Shown here: piece after piece, positions 1 through 10,293 of the stretch
Layout of the letters: each line of letters starts with the position of its first letter
How positions within the stretch are numbered: position 1 is the first letter of the stretch
Source of the DNA: a bacterium
GTDB taxonomy: Bacteria > Pseudomonadota > Gammaproteobacteria > Pseudomonadales > Moraxellaceae
Assembly (NCBI GenBank): GCA_029945725.1
Contig: JAQSDB010000003.1
Span: 623,842 to 687,841 of the forward strand
Direction of reading: 5' to 3'
DNA: 64,000 nt
The notes under the pieces: generated by a model
The model's input: only the letters and a program-made list of their open reading frames with translations
The model's database searches: none
Told to the model about the DNA's origin: nothing
Translations under genes and position numbers: made by a program

Positions 1-9
1 CACAAAAAC

Positions 10-100
10 ATCGCGGGCATGGCCCGCTCCTACCAACAGGTGCCACCACGCACCCCAAGGGCACTTCCTTCGGGGCGTAGGAGCGGGCCATGCCCGCGAT
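10..100. repeat. REP pair (REPIN-like inverted repeat)
   Basis: A perfect 24-base inverted repeat: the left arm spans 10-33 and the right arm 77-100, separated by 43 bases. The right arm reads GTAGGAGCGGGCCATGCCCG followed by CGAT. The pairing extends outward through AAAAAC (4-9) and GTTTTT (102-107) with one bulged base. Each arm is itself palindromic around GGGC..GCCC. This matches the form of Pseudomonas REP elements arranged head to head. No RAYT transposase is in the window. Confidence 0.85.
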
Positions 101-107
101 TGTTTTT

Positions 108-601
108 CAGCGAGCGCAGCGAAGCATCACGAAAGAAATCATCAACGCACCGGCCATGAAAGAAAGGCCCCGTAGAGTGAGCCGAGGAGCGGAGCCGGAC
201 GGCGGGAGAAGGACGAACCTTTGAGCGGAGGCGCAGCCGCAGCGAGTGTTCGTCCGCCGCCGGCTGGCGAGCACCGCAGGGTACCCCGCGCAGCGGGGCG
301 AACGGCCCGGGGTCGAGCGGGTGTCCAGAGGGGCGGCGACCCGCCCCTCTGGGCCTGTCCGGCGAGGACGCGGCCTTTCAAATAAACAACGGGGATTTAA
401 AAAGGCGTTGGCAGCTTGGGGTAAATGAAATGCACCCTAACGATGGTGGCACGGCAGAGAAATGTTGGGCTGCGCAGGCTTGGCCCAACCTACGCTTGCC
501 GAATCGAGTTGATCCGAAAAGAACAAGAAGAACCAGAAGTCTATTGCAAAGACTTTGCAAACTAAGTATTGTTCGTCGCATGCCCTATTTGAGATATAGC
601 C
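108..601. other. Non-coding stretch with dense GC-rich hairpins
   Basis: I see no convincing gene here. Short open frames exist on both strands, but they are Arg/Pro-rich as expected for GC-rich non-coding DNA. The block from about 180 to 355 holds nested pairings: GGACGAAC (211-218) with GTTCGTCC (248-255), CCCCGC (284-289) with GCGGGG (293-298), and a 12-bp perfect stem 325-336/341-352 closed by CGAC. A further stem, GTTGGGC (464-470) with GCCCAAC (483-489), has a 12-base loop. The stretch may encode a structured RNA or be the end of an old mobile element; the sequence alone does not say which. Confidence 0.5.
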
Positions 602-1342
602 ATGGCCGACCCCATTCGACAGAGAAGCCCCAACGCACCCTCAAGCGCGTTGGAAGATGTCATTTCCAAGACTCTGGTGGTCTATGACAAGGAACACCGG
701 CAGCCCGCCCCCGTTGATGCTGTCGCAAAAGATCTTGGCTACAAAGATGCGAATAATGGCGCCGCCAAGCAAGTTCTTGCGTCTATGCGGCAGTTTGGCC
801 TGTTGGGGCGACCCAAAGAGGGGTACTTGGCGGTATCTAAGGAGGTCGAAGATTATCGCTATGCCCCTGATGAGAGGATGAAATCAGCCATCTTAATAAC
901 ATGGCTCAAAACCCCTAAGGTTTTCAGCGAGCTGCTATCCGAATTCCCTACACAGCTTCCGTCGGATGCAAGTTTGCTGCACAAGCTCATAGGCATGGGT
1001 TTCATGCCAAGTACGGCTCATCAGTGCCTAGACGTGTTCAAGTCATCCGTTACCTTCGCAAAGTACTATACCTTGGAGCCGCATAATTCTCGGCCGGATA
1101 CCGATGCTGTGTTGGCGGTTGAGGGGGATTCTGAGTTGATTGCGGACTCGAGAGATGTAGGGCGCGCTAATCAGGTGGAAAAGCCTATAGCTGTGTCGGC
1201 AGCTGGGCACGAAAGAGTTCCAATCCGTCTTAAAGGAGGTAGGCGAGCCTACTTGGAGGTACCAAGTCCTTTTTACGAGGGAGATAAGAAAACGATTTCG
1301 GCGATGCTTGATGCGATAGCTGCCGATGAAGACGAGCTCTAA
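602..1342 (+). CDS. Hypothetical protein with a winged-helix-like N-terminus (DUF5343-like)
   Basis: A 246-residue soluble protein of unknown function. Residues about 15-80 look like a winged helix (PVDAVAKDLGY, then a recognition-like helix AAKQVLASMRQFGLLG). Residues 85-160 form a second helical block. After a hydrophilic linker, the C-terminal 40 residues (VPIRLKGGRRAYLEVP) resemble the strand-rich tail of DUF5343-type proteins. Start at ATG 602; the upstream sequence has only a weak ribosome-binding site (GAGAT). There is no signal peptide or membrane segment. Its DNA is visibly AT-richer than ettA next door, which suggests transfer. The DUF5343 link is by general resemblance only. Confidence 0.7.
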   Translation: MADPIRQRSPNAPSSALEDVISKTLVVYDKEHRQPAPVDAVAKDLGYKDANNGAAKQVLASMRQFGLLGRPKEGYLAVSKEVEDYRYAPDERMKSAILITWLKTPKVFSELLSEFPTQLPSDASLLHKLIGMGFMPSTAHQCLDVFKSSVTFAKYYTLEPHNSRPDTDAVLAVEGDSELIADSRDVGRANQVEKPIAVSAAGHERVPIRLKGGRRAYLEVPSPFYEGDKKTISAMLDAIAADEDEL

Positions 1343-1474
1343 TCAGAAAATGTCGCAGCCAATTGCGAGTTGGCTGCGACATACCCAAGGAAGTCAGGAT
1401 ATGACGACCGTCCTCAGGGAACTACTTAGTACAACTAGCGGGCGAATTCTTTGCCTTAGTACATGTAGTGTCAA

Positions 1475-1660
1475 GTGGTCGTCGATGGGTCTGAGTTCTA
1501 TGGCTTGGCCTATACAGATGAGGAAATGCTCATGTCGACACCACGTGTGCGGCGAGATGGCGACCTTGTGTACTGTGCGTGGTATATCCACTGGCGTACT
1601 GGGAAGCCTGTTTACCCGAAAAACGGTAAATGCTTTGTTTTTCGTGTAAAGCGTAAGTAA
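1475..1660 (+). CDS. Small hypothetical ORF, possibly a gene remnant
   Basis: The frame encodes about 61 residues of protein-like composition (EFYGLAYTDEEML, YCAWYIHWRTGKPVYPKNG) ending in a basic tail. The only start is GTG 1475, with no ribosome-binding site, directly after an in-frame TAG at 1466. A better start, ATG 1401 with AAGGAAG upstream, opens a different frame (MTTVLRELLSTTSGRIL). One frameshift between about 1440 and 1475 would join the two. It may therefore be a decayed gene or a 3' fragment. No family recognised. Confidence 0.35.
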   Translation: MVVDGSEFYGLAYTDEEMLMSTPRVRRDGDLVYCAWYIHWRTGKPVYPKNGKCFVFRVKRK

Positions 1661-1661
1661 T

Positions 1662-1698
1662 AAAAAGGCCGGCTTGGTTTTCCTTGCCGGCCTTTTTT
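1662..1698. terminator. Bidirectional intrinsic terminator
   Basis: Stem GGCCGGC (1667-1673) pairs with GCCGGCC (1686-1692) around a 12-base loop, with five A on the left and six T on the right. It lies between the converging 1475-1660 ORF and ettA, so it can serve both strands. Confidence 0.85.
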
Positions 1699-1700
1699 AT

Positions 1701-3362
<1,662 letters not shown>

Positions 3363-3677
3363 GTAACACTACCTGCAGGGACTGAGCCGGCACATGCCAC
3401 GAGCCGCCATGAAGCGGGTGTCTGCACCGGAAGGGATTCATCGCAAAACAGGCCGGAATGCCGGCCGCAACGGGCGCGAGTATACCTGCCCGGCGCAGAG
3501 GCTGGCATGGCTGCCGGTGATTTGATGCAAAACCGCGTCTCTGCGTAATGCCATGGATTGGCCCGGGCTTTTGACTCGCGTATAACCTTGCCGCAAGCAA
3601 CGGGTTTCCAGCGCGCGCTCCCTGCCCCGCCTGCGCCGGGCCCGATAAAAACAACACAACAAAAAAGCAGACCCGCC
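3363..3677. other. Divergent intergenic region between ettA and the autotransporter gene
   Basis: 315 bases hold the upstream regions of both genes. A candidate promoter for the rightward gene is listed separately. The open frame of the autotransporter continues upstream to 3558, but that part (residues such as LPQATGFQRALPAPPAPGP) overlaps the promoter and lacks a signal sequence, so I treat it as non-coding. Confidence 0.6.
3558..3586 (+). promoter_or_regulatory. Candidate sigma-70 promoter for the autotransporter operon
   Basis: TTGGCC (3558-3563), a 17-base spacer and TATAAC (3581-3586) form a reasonable sigma-70 promoter. It would start transcription near 3593 and give a leader of about 85 bases before ATG 3678. 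The -35 matches four of six consensus bases and the -10 five of six. No operator was recognised. Confidence 0.45.
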
Positions 3678-6600
3678 ATGGCCCTACTTTCCCGGCATTC
3701 GTCGTGCCCGCCCTTTTTCCGTCAAACCCTGGCGGCGGCCTGTCTGCTGGCCATGGCGCCGGGTGTGCATGCCGGCACTTATCTCGTTCACGATGCCACC
3801 GAGCTGGAAGCGGCGATCACCGCAGTGAATGCCTCGGGCGGAGCCAACTTCATCGAGTTTGCGGCGGATATCACGCTGACTTCATCGCTGTCGGCAATCA
3901 CCGGCACGGTCACGGTCAAGGGCAACCACTACACCCTGAGCGGTGACGGGCAGTACCAGCTGCTGGTGGTGGGCGCGGATTCCGGGCGGCGCATCCTGGT
4001 GCAGGTGACCGAACTCGCGCTGTCATCGGCGCGGGTACTGGGCAGTACCGGCAGCGACGGGGCCGGTGGCGGGGTCGCCGCAGGAGCAGCGGTGCAGGTG
4101 CACAGCCATGCCGATCTGGTGCTGAACGATGTGACCATCACGGGCGGCACGGCGGCCGGCGGTAATGGCGCGGCGCTGCTCACGGTCGCCCCGGGAACGT
4201 CCGGTACCTACGGCCAGGGCGGGGCAGCCGGCGGCAGCGGCGGTGTGGGGGGCGGTAATGGTGGCCTGGCCGGTGGTGGCGGTGGCGCGGCGCTGGGCGG
4301 GGGCGTTTATGTGGCCGAGGGCGGCGGGCTGGCCATCAGCGGTGCCACCACGGTGGCGGGCAATACCGTCGCGGCCGGTCTGGGTGCCAATGACGGCAGC
4401 AATGGCGCGGCGGCCGGCAGTGGTGTCTTCCTGCAGGGCTCGGGCAACCTGACCCTGCGCGTCACGGGCAAGCAGACCATGATCATTGCCGATGACATCT
4501 CTGATGCTGCCGGCTCGGGGCTGGCCGGCGCCAGCCCCGATGACAAATGGAACCTCTTTATCGCCGGTGGCGGGGGCATCCCGGTGGATACCAGCAACCC
4601 GGCTGCGGGTTTGACCTATGCCTCCGTTGCGCTGGGCGGCAACAACCGCTTTGGCGGTGACTTCTATGTCACCAAGGCGGATCTGCGTGTCAGCCAGAAC
4701 GGCAACCTCGGCAGTGCCGGCAGCATGCTGGCACTGGATGATGGCGGTATCTACCTGGCCTCCGGCATGACCCTCGGCAATGATGTGGTCGTCAACTCCG
4801 GCGGCGGCCGTTTCGGGGTTGATGCCGGCACCGCCACGCTGGCCAACGACATCAGCGGCGCCGGTGTGCTGGCCAAGGTGGGGGCGGGCAACCTCGCCTT
4901 GGCCGGCAGCACCAGTGCCACCGGCACCTGGCGGGTTGACGCCGGTGCGCTGGTGCTGGATCAGGATGCCCGTCTGGGCACCACCGCACTGGTGCTGAAC
5001 GGTGGTCGTGTGCTTTACGGCGCTGCTTTCGATGATTTGCGTGCGCTCACGGTCACAAACAGTGGCGGTGGTCTCGACAATAACGGGCATGACATCCACA
5101 TCACCAACGCCATCAGTGGCGGCGGCCAGCTCACCTTCAGCGGCAGCGGCCATTTCCTGGTCGACGAGCAGATGACCAATACCGGCGGCACGCGGATTGT
5201 TGCAGGGACGGTGACCGGCCTGATTGGCCACGGTGATCTCGAGGTGTTGACCGGCGCACGCTATGAGCTGGGCAATCAGGATCAGGTGGTCGCCCAATTG
5301 AGCGGAGCCGGCAGCATCGAGCTGGGCAGCCATAACCTCACTGCACTTTTTTACGGCTCGATCCTGACTCCGTCCTCGTCCATCTTTGACGGCACCATTT
5401 CCGGCGACGGGGCACTGCTGGTGCAGGGAAACGCGTACGCCACCCAGGAACTCACCGGGAACAATACCTATACCGGCGGCACCCGTGTTGAGGGCGCGGT
5501 ACTCAAAATCAGCAGCGATGCCGGTGTCGGCAGTGGCGATGTCACCCTGGCCGGCGGCACGCTGGCGCTCATGCAGACCAGCAGTTCGCTGAACCTCACT
5601 ATCGAAGGCAGTGGCACCCTGCAGACCAACAGCGACATCACGTTCAGTGGCGGGATTGCCGACAACGGTTCGCCCATAGCGCTCAGCAAAACGGGCGGCG
5701 GCACGCTGATTCTGGATCACGCCAATACCTATAGCGGCACGACCACCGTTAATGGCACCGGCAGCCAGATCGCCCTGCTCAATGAACTCGGGCTGGGTAA
5801 CAGCCAGCTGATTCTCAGTGACGGCGGCGGCCTCAAGCTGCTGACCAATGCCGGCAACCTGCGTGCGGTGGAGCTGGCGAGCGGCGATGGCGTCATCAAT
5901 ACCAACGGCTTTGATGCCACGGTGATGCTGAGCCTCAGTGGCGGCGGCAATCTGGTCAAGAACGGAGCCGGCAGCCTGGTGCTGACGACCGACAGCAGCT
6001 ACACCGGTGGCACCACCGTCAATGCCGGTGTCCTGCAGGTGGGAACCGGCGCTGCCACCGGAACCCTCGGCAGTGGTGGCGTCAGTATCGCATCCGATGC
6101 CACGCTGCTCATCAACCGCGCCGGCAGCATCAGCCTGGGCGGTGACATGACGGGTCAGGGCAGTCTCGTCAAAACCGGCAGCGGGGTGCTGGATCTTCGT
6201 ACCACCACGAACCTTTTCAATGGCGCGCTCAGTGTCACCGGCGGCACGGTTGCCTTCTATGACGGTGGCCAGCTCGGCCGTGCGCCGGTGTTGCTGGATA
6301 ACGGGGCGCTGGAGCTGGACACCACGCTGAATCCCGATGCGGCTTTTGTCCCGGCCGGCATCCTGAATCTTGCCCTGGTCATGGGCAGCCAGGGCGGCAC
6401 CCTGCTCAGCGGCGCCGGCAACGCCTGGACGGCGGCGGGCGATATCTCCGGCAGCGGCACGCTCTACAAGACCGGTGCCGGCACGGTCACGGTCACCGGC
6501 ATCGTCGGCCAGAGCGGCGGCACCGAGGTGGTGGATGGCACGCTGCAGATCGGCAGCGGCCTCAAGGGTTCGCTTTCCGGTGACGTAACGGTGCATCAGG

Positions 6601-9299
6601 ACGGCACCCTCGTGTTTGGTCGTGACGACCTCACGCTCTACACGGCGGTCATCAGTGGCACCGGCACCGTCATCAAGCGTGGTGCCGGCGAGCTGGTGCT
6701 GACCGGCGAGCAGCAGTTCGCCGGCGTCTTCCATGTGGAAACCGGCAATCTGCGCATCGGTCTCGGCGGCACGCAGGGCAGCCTGAGCGGCGATGTCGAT
6801 CTTGCGGCCACCACCAGACTCATCTTCGACCGCAGTGATGATGCCGTCTTCAACGGCGGCACCAGCGGCGCCGGTCTCGTGCAGAAAAGCGGCCCGGGCG
6901 AACTCATCGTCACGGGCTCCCTCGCGCATACCGGCGGCACCATGATCAACAGCGGCATTCTCACGCTGGGTAACGGCGGTACCACGGGCGACATCAGCGG
7001 CAACGTCATCACGGTCGTCGGCACGCAACTCGCTTTCAACCGCAGTGACAACGTTGATGTCAATGCCAGTGTCAGCGGCGCCGGCAGCATCGTGCAGCGC
7101 GGCAGTGGCGTGCTCACCCTCAGCGGCAGCAACACCCAGAGCAACGGCGTACTGATCGAGAATGGCACGGTGGCGATCGACAGCGATACCCGGCTCGGCA
7201 GCGGCGATCTCATCATGGACGGTGGCCTGCTGCGTTTTGATGCCGCTTTCAATGACCTGCGCGATGTCCGCCTGCGTGCCGGCGGTGGCGGGCTCGATAC
7301 CAACGGTTTCGATATTGCCTACAGCGGGCTCATCAGTGGCAACGGCCCTTTCATCAAGCAGGGCGACGGCAAGCTCGTCTTCACCGGTTCGCTCGACGCT
7401 ACGCAGATCGACATACAGCGCGGCGAATTCCAGCTGGGCGACCTGAGTGCCTTCGGCTCGCTCAACGGCAATGTCAGCGTGGCCAGTGGCGCCACCTTCA
7501 GCCTTTCCATTACCGGCGACATTATTTTCAACGGCAGCCTCACCGGCGCCGGCACATTCCGCCAGCTCGACGGCGGCGAGCTGCGCATGCTGGGTGACCA
7601 CAGCGCCTTCACCGGCCTGACCGTGATCGAGCAGGGCAGCCTGCGTCTGGACGGCACACTCGGTGGCGGCCTCGATCTTTTCGACAATACGGCGCTGCGC
7701 GGCAATGCCACGCTGAACGGTAATGTCAGTGCCGGCAGCGGCACGCTGATCGCTCCCGGCAATTCCATCGGCACGATCACCATCGGCGGCAACCTCACCC
7801 TCCATGCCGGCAGCATTCTGGAAATGGAAGTGAGTGCCGCCGGTGCCAGCGACAGGATCAATGTCGCCGGCACGGCCGCACTGGCCGGTACCCTGCGCGT
7901 GGTGCCACTGGCGGGTGATTACACCGTTGCCGGCTGCTGCACCTACACCCTCCTCACGGCAGCCAGCGTGAGCGGCACCTTCAGTGCGGTGAACAACGAT
8001 CTGGTGTTTCTCACTACCAGCGTGAATTACCTGCCGGGCCAGGTGGATGTGTCCTTCACGCGCAACAATGTCGCTTTCAATACCGTCAGCCTCACGCAAA
8101 ACCAGCAGCAGGTTTCCGCCGCACTGGATGCGATGGCCGCCGCCAGTCCTGCCAGTGTATTGCCGCAACTGATCGCACCGCTGAGCGCGGAGCAGGCGCG
8201 TGCCGCCTTCGACACGCTGAGTGGCGATACGCTGCTCGGCACAGTCAATGCCACATCGCGCGTGGCGCGCCGTTTCAATCATCTCCTCTCGGCACGCAGC
8301 AGCCGTCTCGGTCTGGCTTCGCGTGGCGGCTCCAGCGAGACCATGGAAAAAAGCCTGGCGGCCGTGCGTGCCGGCAACATGCCGGAAGCCCCTGATGCGT
8401 TTGCCGAGTCTTTTTCTTCCGGCATTGATCCGCGTCATTACGACGGCCCCACCTCGAAAGTGGAAGGCGTCTGGGTCGACAGCAGTGTTTTCCGTCTCAC
8501 GGAAAGTGCCGACGATACCGTCGGCAGTGCTTCCAGTTCGTTTGACGGCAAGTTGCTGGCACTCGGTGCCGATGGTTACTGGGGCAATAACCTCATTCTC
8601 GGTTTTGGTGCCGGTTATGTGCAGGGCGACATGACGTATGACAAGCGTCAGGCCGAAGGCAGTGCCACCGGTGAATTTGTGGGCAGCTACGGCCGCTGGG
8701 AAACCGGCTCCGGCTGGCATTACAAGGCCGCCCTCACACTCGGCCAGCAAAGTACCGACCAGACGCGCAACGGCAGCGTCGGCGGCACCGCGGTGAAAGC
8801 GGCCTCGAGTGTCGATGTGATGTCGGCAGGTGCCGAGTTTGAGGCCGGCATTGCCCTGCATGTCGGCAATTACGGCCTGCGTCCTTATGCGCTGATGGAC
8901 CTGCAGTACCTGCAGCGTTCTGCCATCACGGAAACCGGCGCCGCCGCCGCTAATCTGAACGTGGCTGCCGCCACCGATGTTGTCGGCGAATTCGGGGTGG
9001 GTGCGGAAATCTCGCGGCCCTGGCTGACCGATGGTGCGCGCTGGGCGCAGATTGTCGCGGGCGTTGCGCTCCTGCAGCCGGTTGGCGATACGCAGCGCGA
9101 GCAGACGGTCAGTTTCAGCGGCGCCAGCAATACCTTCATCATCAAGGCCACGCCGGATGACAGCGCGGCCTTGCAGCTGACACTCGGTGCCGAATGCTAT
9201 CTGACAAAATCACTGGCGCTCTGGGGAGGATACGAAGGTCGTATCAGCAGCAGCACGCAGGAACACAATGGCGTGCTCAGCGCGCAGTACAGGTGGTAA
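3678..9299 (+). CDS. Giant type V autotransporter with beta-strand (PATR) repeats
   Basis: A predicted surface-exposed or secreted autotransporter of 1,873 residues. ATG 3678 is chosen because it opens a signal peptide (RQTLAAACLLAMAPGVHA) cut before GTYLVHDATELEA. A Gly-rich stretch lies near residues 180-260. At least ten autotransporter-associated strand repeats of the type GAGSLVLTTDSSYTGGTTV-(10)-LQVG then build a beta-helix passenger. The translocator barrel covers about 1595-1873 and ends in aromatic YRW, as usual. Three related passenger segments (DNA 4964-5145, 5781-5965, 7185-7362) point to internal duplication. An adjacent Cys pair (VAGCCTY, near residue 1419) is unusual for a passenger. 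An OmpA-type lipoprotein gene follows five bases later. The ligand or enzymatic activity cannot be read from sequence. Confidence 0.93.
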   Translation: MALLSRHSSCPPFFRQTLAAACLLAMAPGVHAGTYLVHDATELEAAITAVNASGGANFIEFAADITLTSSLSAITGTVTVKGNHYTLSGDGQYQLLVVGADSGRRILVQVTELALSSARVLGSTGSDGAGGGVAAGAAVQVHSHADLVLNDVTITGGTAAGGNGAALLTVAPGTSGTYGQGGAAGGSGGVGGGNGGLAGGGGGAALGGGVYVAEGGGLAISGATTVAGNTVAAGLGANDGSNGAAAGSGVFLQGSGNLTLRVTGKQTMIIADDISDAAGSGLAGASPDDKWNLFIAGGGGIPVDTSNPAAGLTYASVALGGNNRFGGDFYVTKADLRVSQNGNLGSAGSMLALDDGGIYLASGMTLGNDVVVNSGGGRFGVDAGTATLANDISGAGVLAKVGAGNLALAGSTSATGTWRVDAGALVLDQDARLGTTALVLNGGRVLYGAAFDDLRALTVTNSGGGLDNNGHDIHITNAISGGGQLTFSGSGHFLVDEQMTNTGGTRIVAGTVTGLIGHGDLEVLTGARYELGNQDQVVAQLSGAGSIELGSHNLTALFYGSILTPSSSIFDGTISGDGALLVQGNAYATQELTGNNTYTGGTRVEGAVLKISSDAGVGSGDVTLAGGTLALMQTSSSLNLTIEGSGTLQTNSDITFSGGIADNGSPIALSKTGGGTLILDHANTYSGTTTVNGTGSQIALLNELGLGNSQLILSDGGGLKLLTNAGNLRAVELASGDGVINTNGFDATVMLSLSGGGNLVKNGAGSLVLTTDSSYTGGTTVNAGVLQVGTGAATGTLGSGGVSIASDATLLINRAGSISLGGDMTGQGSLVKTGSGVLDLRTTTNLFNGALSVTGGTVAFYDGGQLGRAPVLLDNGALELDTTLNPDAAFVPAGILNLALVMGSQGGTLLSGAGNAWTAAGDISGSGTLYKTGAGTVTVTGIVGQSGGTEVVDGTLQIGSGLKGSLSGDVTVHQDGTLVFGRDDLTLYTAVISGTGTVIKRGAGELVLTGEQQFAGVFHVETGNLRIGLGGTQGSLSGDVDLAATTRLIFDRSDDAVFNGGTSGAGLVQKSGPGELIVTGSLAHTGGTMINSGILTLGNGGTTGDISGNVITVVGTQLAFNRSDNVDVNASVSGAGSIVQRGSGVLTLSGSNTQSNGVLIENGTVAIDSDTRLGSGDLIMDGGLLRFDAAFNDLRDVRLRAGGGGLDTNGFDIAYSGLISGNGPFIKQGDGKLVFTGSLDATQIDIQRGEFQLGDLSAFGSLNGNVSVASGATFSLSITGDIIFNGSLTGAGTFRQLDGGELRMLGDHSAFTGLTVIEQGSLRLDGTLGGGLDLFDNTALRGNATLNGNVSAGSGTLIAPGNSIGTITIGGNLTLHAGSILEMEVSAAGASDRINVAGTAALAGTLRVVPLAGDYTVAGCCTYTLLTAASVSGTFSAVNNDLVFLTTSVNYLPGQVDVSFTRNNVAFNTVSLTQNQQQVSAALDAMAAASPASVLPQLIAPLSAEQARAAFDTLSGDTLLGTVNATSRVARRFNHLLSARSSRLGLASRGGSSETMEKSLAAVRAGNMPEAPDAFAESFSSGIDPRHYDGPTSKVEGVWVDSSVFRLTESADDTVGSASSSFDGKLLALGADGYWGNNLILGFGAGYVQGDMTYDKRQAEGSATGEFVGSYGRWETGSGWHYKAALTLGQQSTDQTRNGSVGGTAVKAASSVDVMSAGAEFEAGIALHVGNYGLRPYALMDLQYLQRSAITETGAAAANLNVAAATDVVGEFGVGAEISRPWLTDGARWAQIVAGVALLQPVGDTQREQTVSFSGASNTFIIKATPDDSAALQLTLGAECYLTKSLALWGGYEGRISSSTQEHNGVLSAQYRW

Positions 9300-9303
9300 T
9301 GAC

Positions 9304-10293
9304 ATGAAAAACAACAGGCTTTCCCTCGTCATTGCACCGTTGCTGGCCGGCATTCTTTTGGGGCTCTGCGCCTGCAGCACCACACCGGTCTCCAGCCGCG
9401 TGCCGGGTTATCTCACTACGCCCAAAGGCCTTCTGCTGATGAGCCAGGACGGGCAATGCTGGCGCACGGCCGAGTGGCGCCCGGCGCTGGCGATCAAACT
9501 GTGTGATCCGGAAGTCGTGCAGGCACGCGAAGCAGAAGCGGTTGCCAAAAAAGAAAAGAAAAAAGAGGAAGAGAAAAAAACGGAAGAAGAAGTGGTGCAG
9601 GAAAAGGGCGAGCACAAGGGCATTGAACATGCCGGCTACGTGTTTGTGCCCGAAGCAGAGCAGGCACTGCTGCCGGGTGCCGTCGCCGAAGCAGCAGCGG
9701 GCGCTGCCACCAGCCCGGGCCCGGCCGCTGCGGCGGCAGCCACGGCCACCGCCAAAAAAGACATCCGGTATCGCAACGAAGTGGTGTTCGCGCCGCTGAT
9801 GCTCAACAGTGATACCTCCTTTCGTTTTGGTGATGATCATCTCACCAGCGAAGGCCGGGATGCCGTGACTGAAATGGCGGGCATCATCAAGAACCGCCAT
9901 GCGCAGGACCTGAAAATTTCCGTGGTCGGGCATACCGATCGTGTCGGCTCCGGCAAGGCCAATCTGGATCTGTCACGCCGTCGCGCCGCCACGGTCAAGG
10001 CTGCGCTGATTGCCGAAGGCATTCCGGCGAACGTGATTGAAGCCGGCGGCATGGGTTCCTCCATGCCGGTGACGCAGGCGGACGAGTGCCCCAACTATCT
10101 GGTGAAGTGCGAGCTCATCGAATGCCTGCGTCCGGATCGCCGTGTCGAGATAAAAACTCGCGGCAGGATGGAAAACGGCATGAAAAAAGTGCCGGTGGAA
10201 AGCCGCATCGAACTGCCGAGACCGCTGCAGGAAACAGTGCGTCAGCGTGAAGAGCGGCGCGAGGAAATGCGTATGGTGTGCAAGGCCGGCTGA
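9304..10293 (+). CDS. OmpA-family lipoprotein
   Basis: A probable outer-membrane lipoprotein that binds peptidoglycan. ATG 9304 begins a lipoprotein signal (APLLAGILLGLCAC) with lipobox LCAC. Residues about 70-105 are a highly charged Lys/Glu stretch (AKKEKKKEEEKKTEEE), then an Ala/Pro linker. The OmpA-like domain covers about 160-285: HTDRVGSGKANLDLSRRRA is the diaminopimelate-binding loop and helix. A three-Cys insertion (DECPNYLVKCELIECLRP) precedes the conserved RRVEI strand, and a charged tail follows. The gene starts five bases after the autotransporter stop, so the two are almost surely co-transcribed. Tethering the autotransporter to the cell wall is a possible role, by inference only. 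Confidence 0.9.
   Translation: MKNNRLSLVIAPLLAGILLGLCACSTTPVSSRVPGYLTTPKGLLLMSQDGQCWRTAEWRPALAIKLCDPEVVQAREAEAVAKKEKKKEEEKKTEEEVVQEKGEHKGIEHAGYVFVPEAEQALLPGAVAEAAAGAATSPGPAAAAAATATAKKDIRYRNEVVFAPLMLNSDTSFRFGDDHLTSEGRDAVTEMAGIIKNRHAQDLKISVVGHTDRVGSGKANLDLSRRRAATVKAALIAEGIPANVIEAGGMGSSMPVTQADECPNYLVKCELIECLRPDRRVEIKTRGRMENGMKKVPVESRIELPRPLQETVRQREERREEMRMVCKAG

Noticed and set aside
3571-3586. TTGACT close to TATAAC upstream of the autotransporter, read as one promoter
   Set aside because: The two hexamers are only four bases apart. The better pairing for TATAAC is TTGGCC at 3558, with a 17-base spacer.
4023-8861. A very long open frame (about 1,600 codons) on the minus strand opposite the autotransporter
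   Set aside because: It is a mirror of the repetitive GC-rich autotransporter gene. Its product is an Ala/Gly/Arg/His/Gln-rich low-complexity string with no signal peptide or known domain, while the plus strand has a signal peptide, repeats and a complete barrel.
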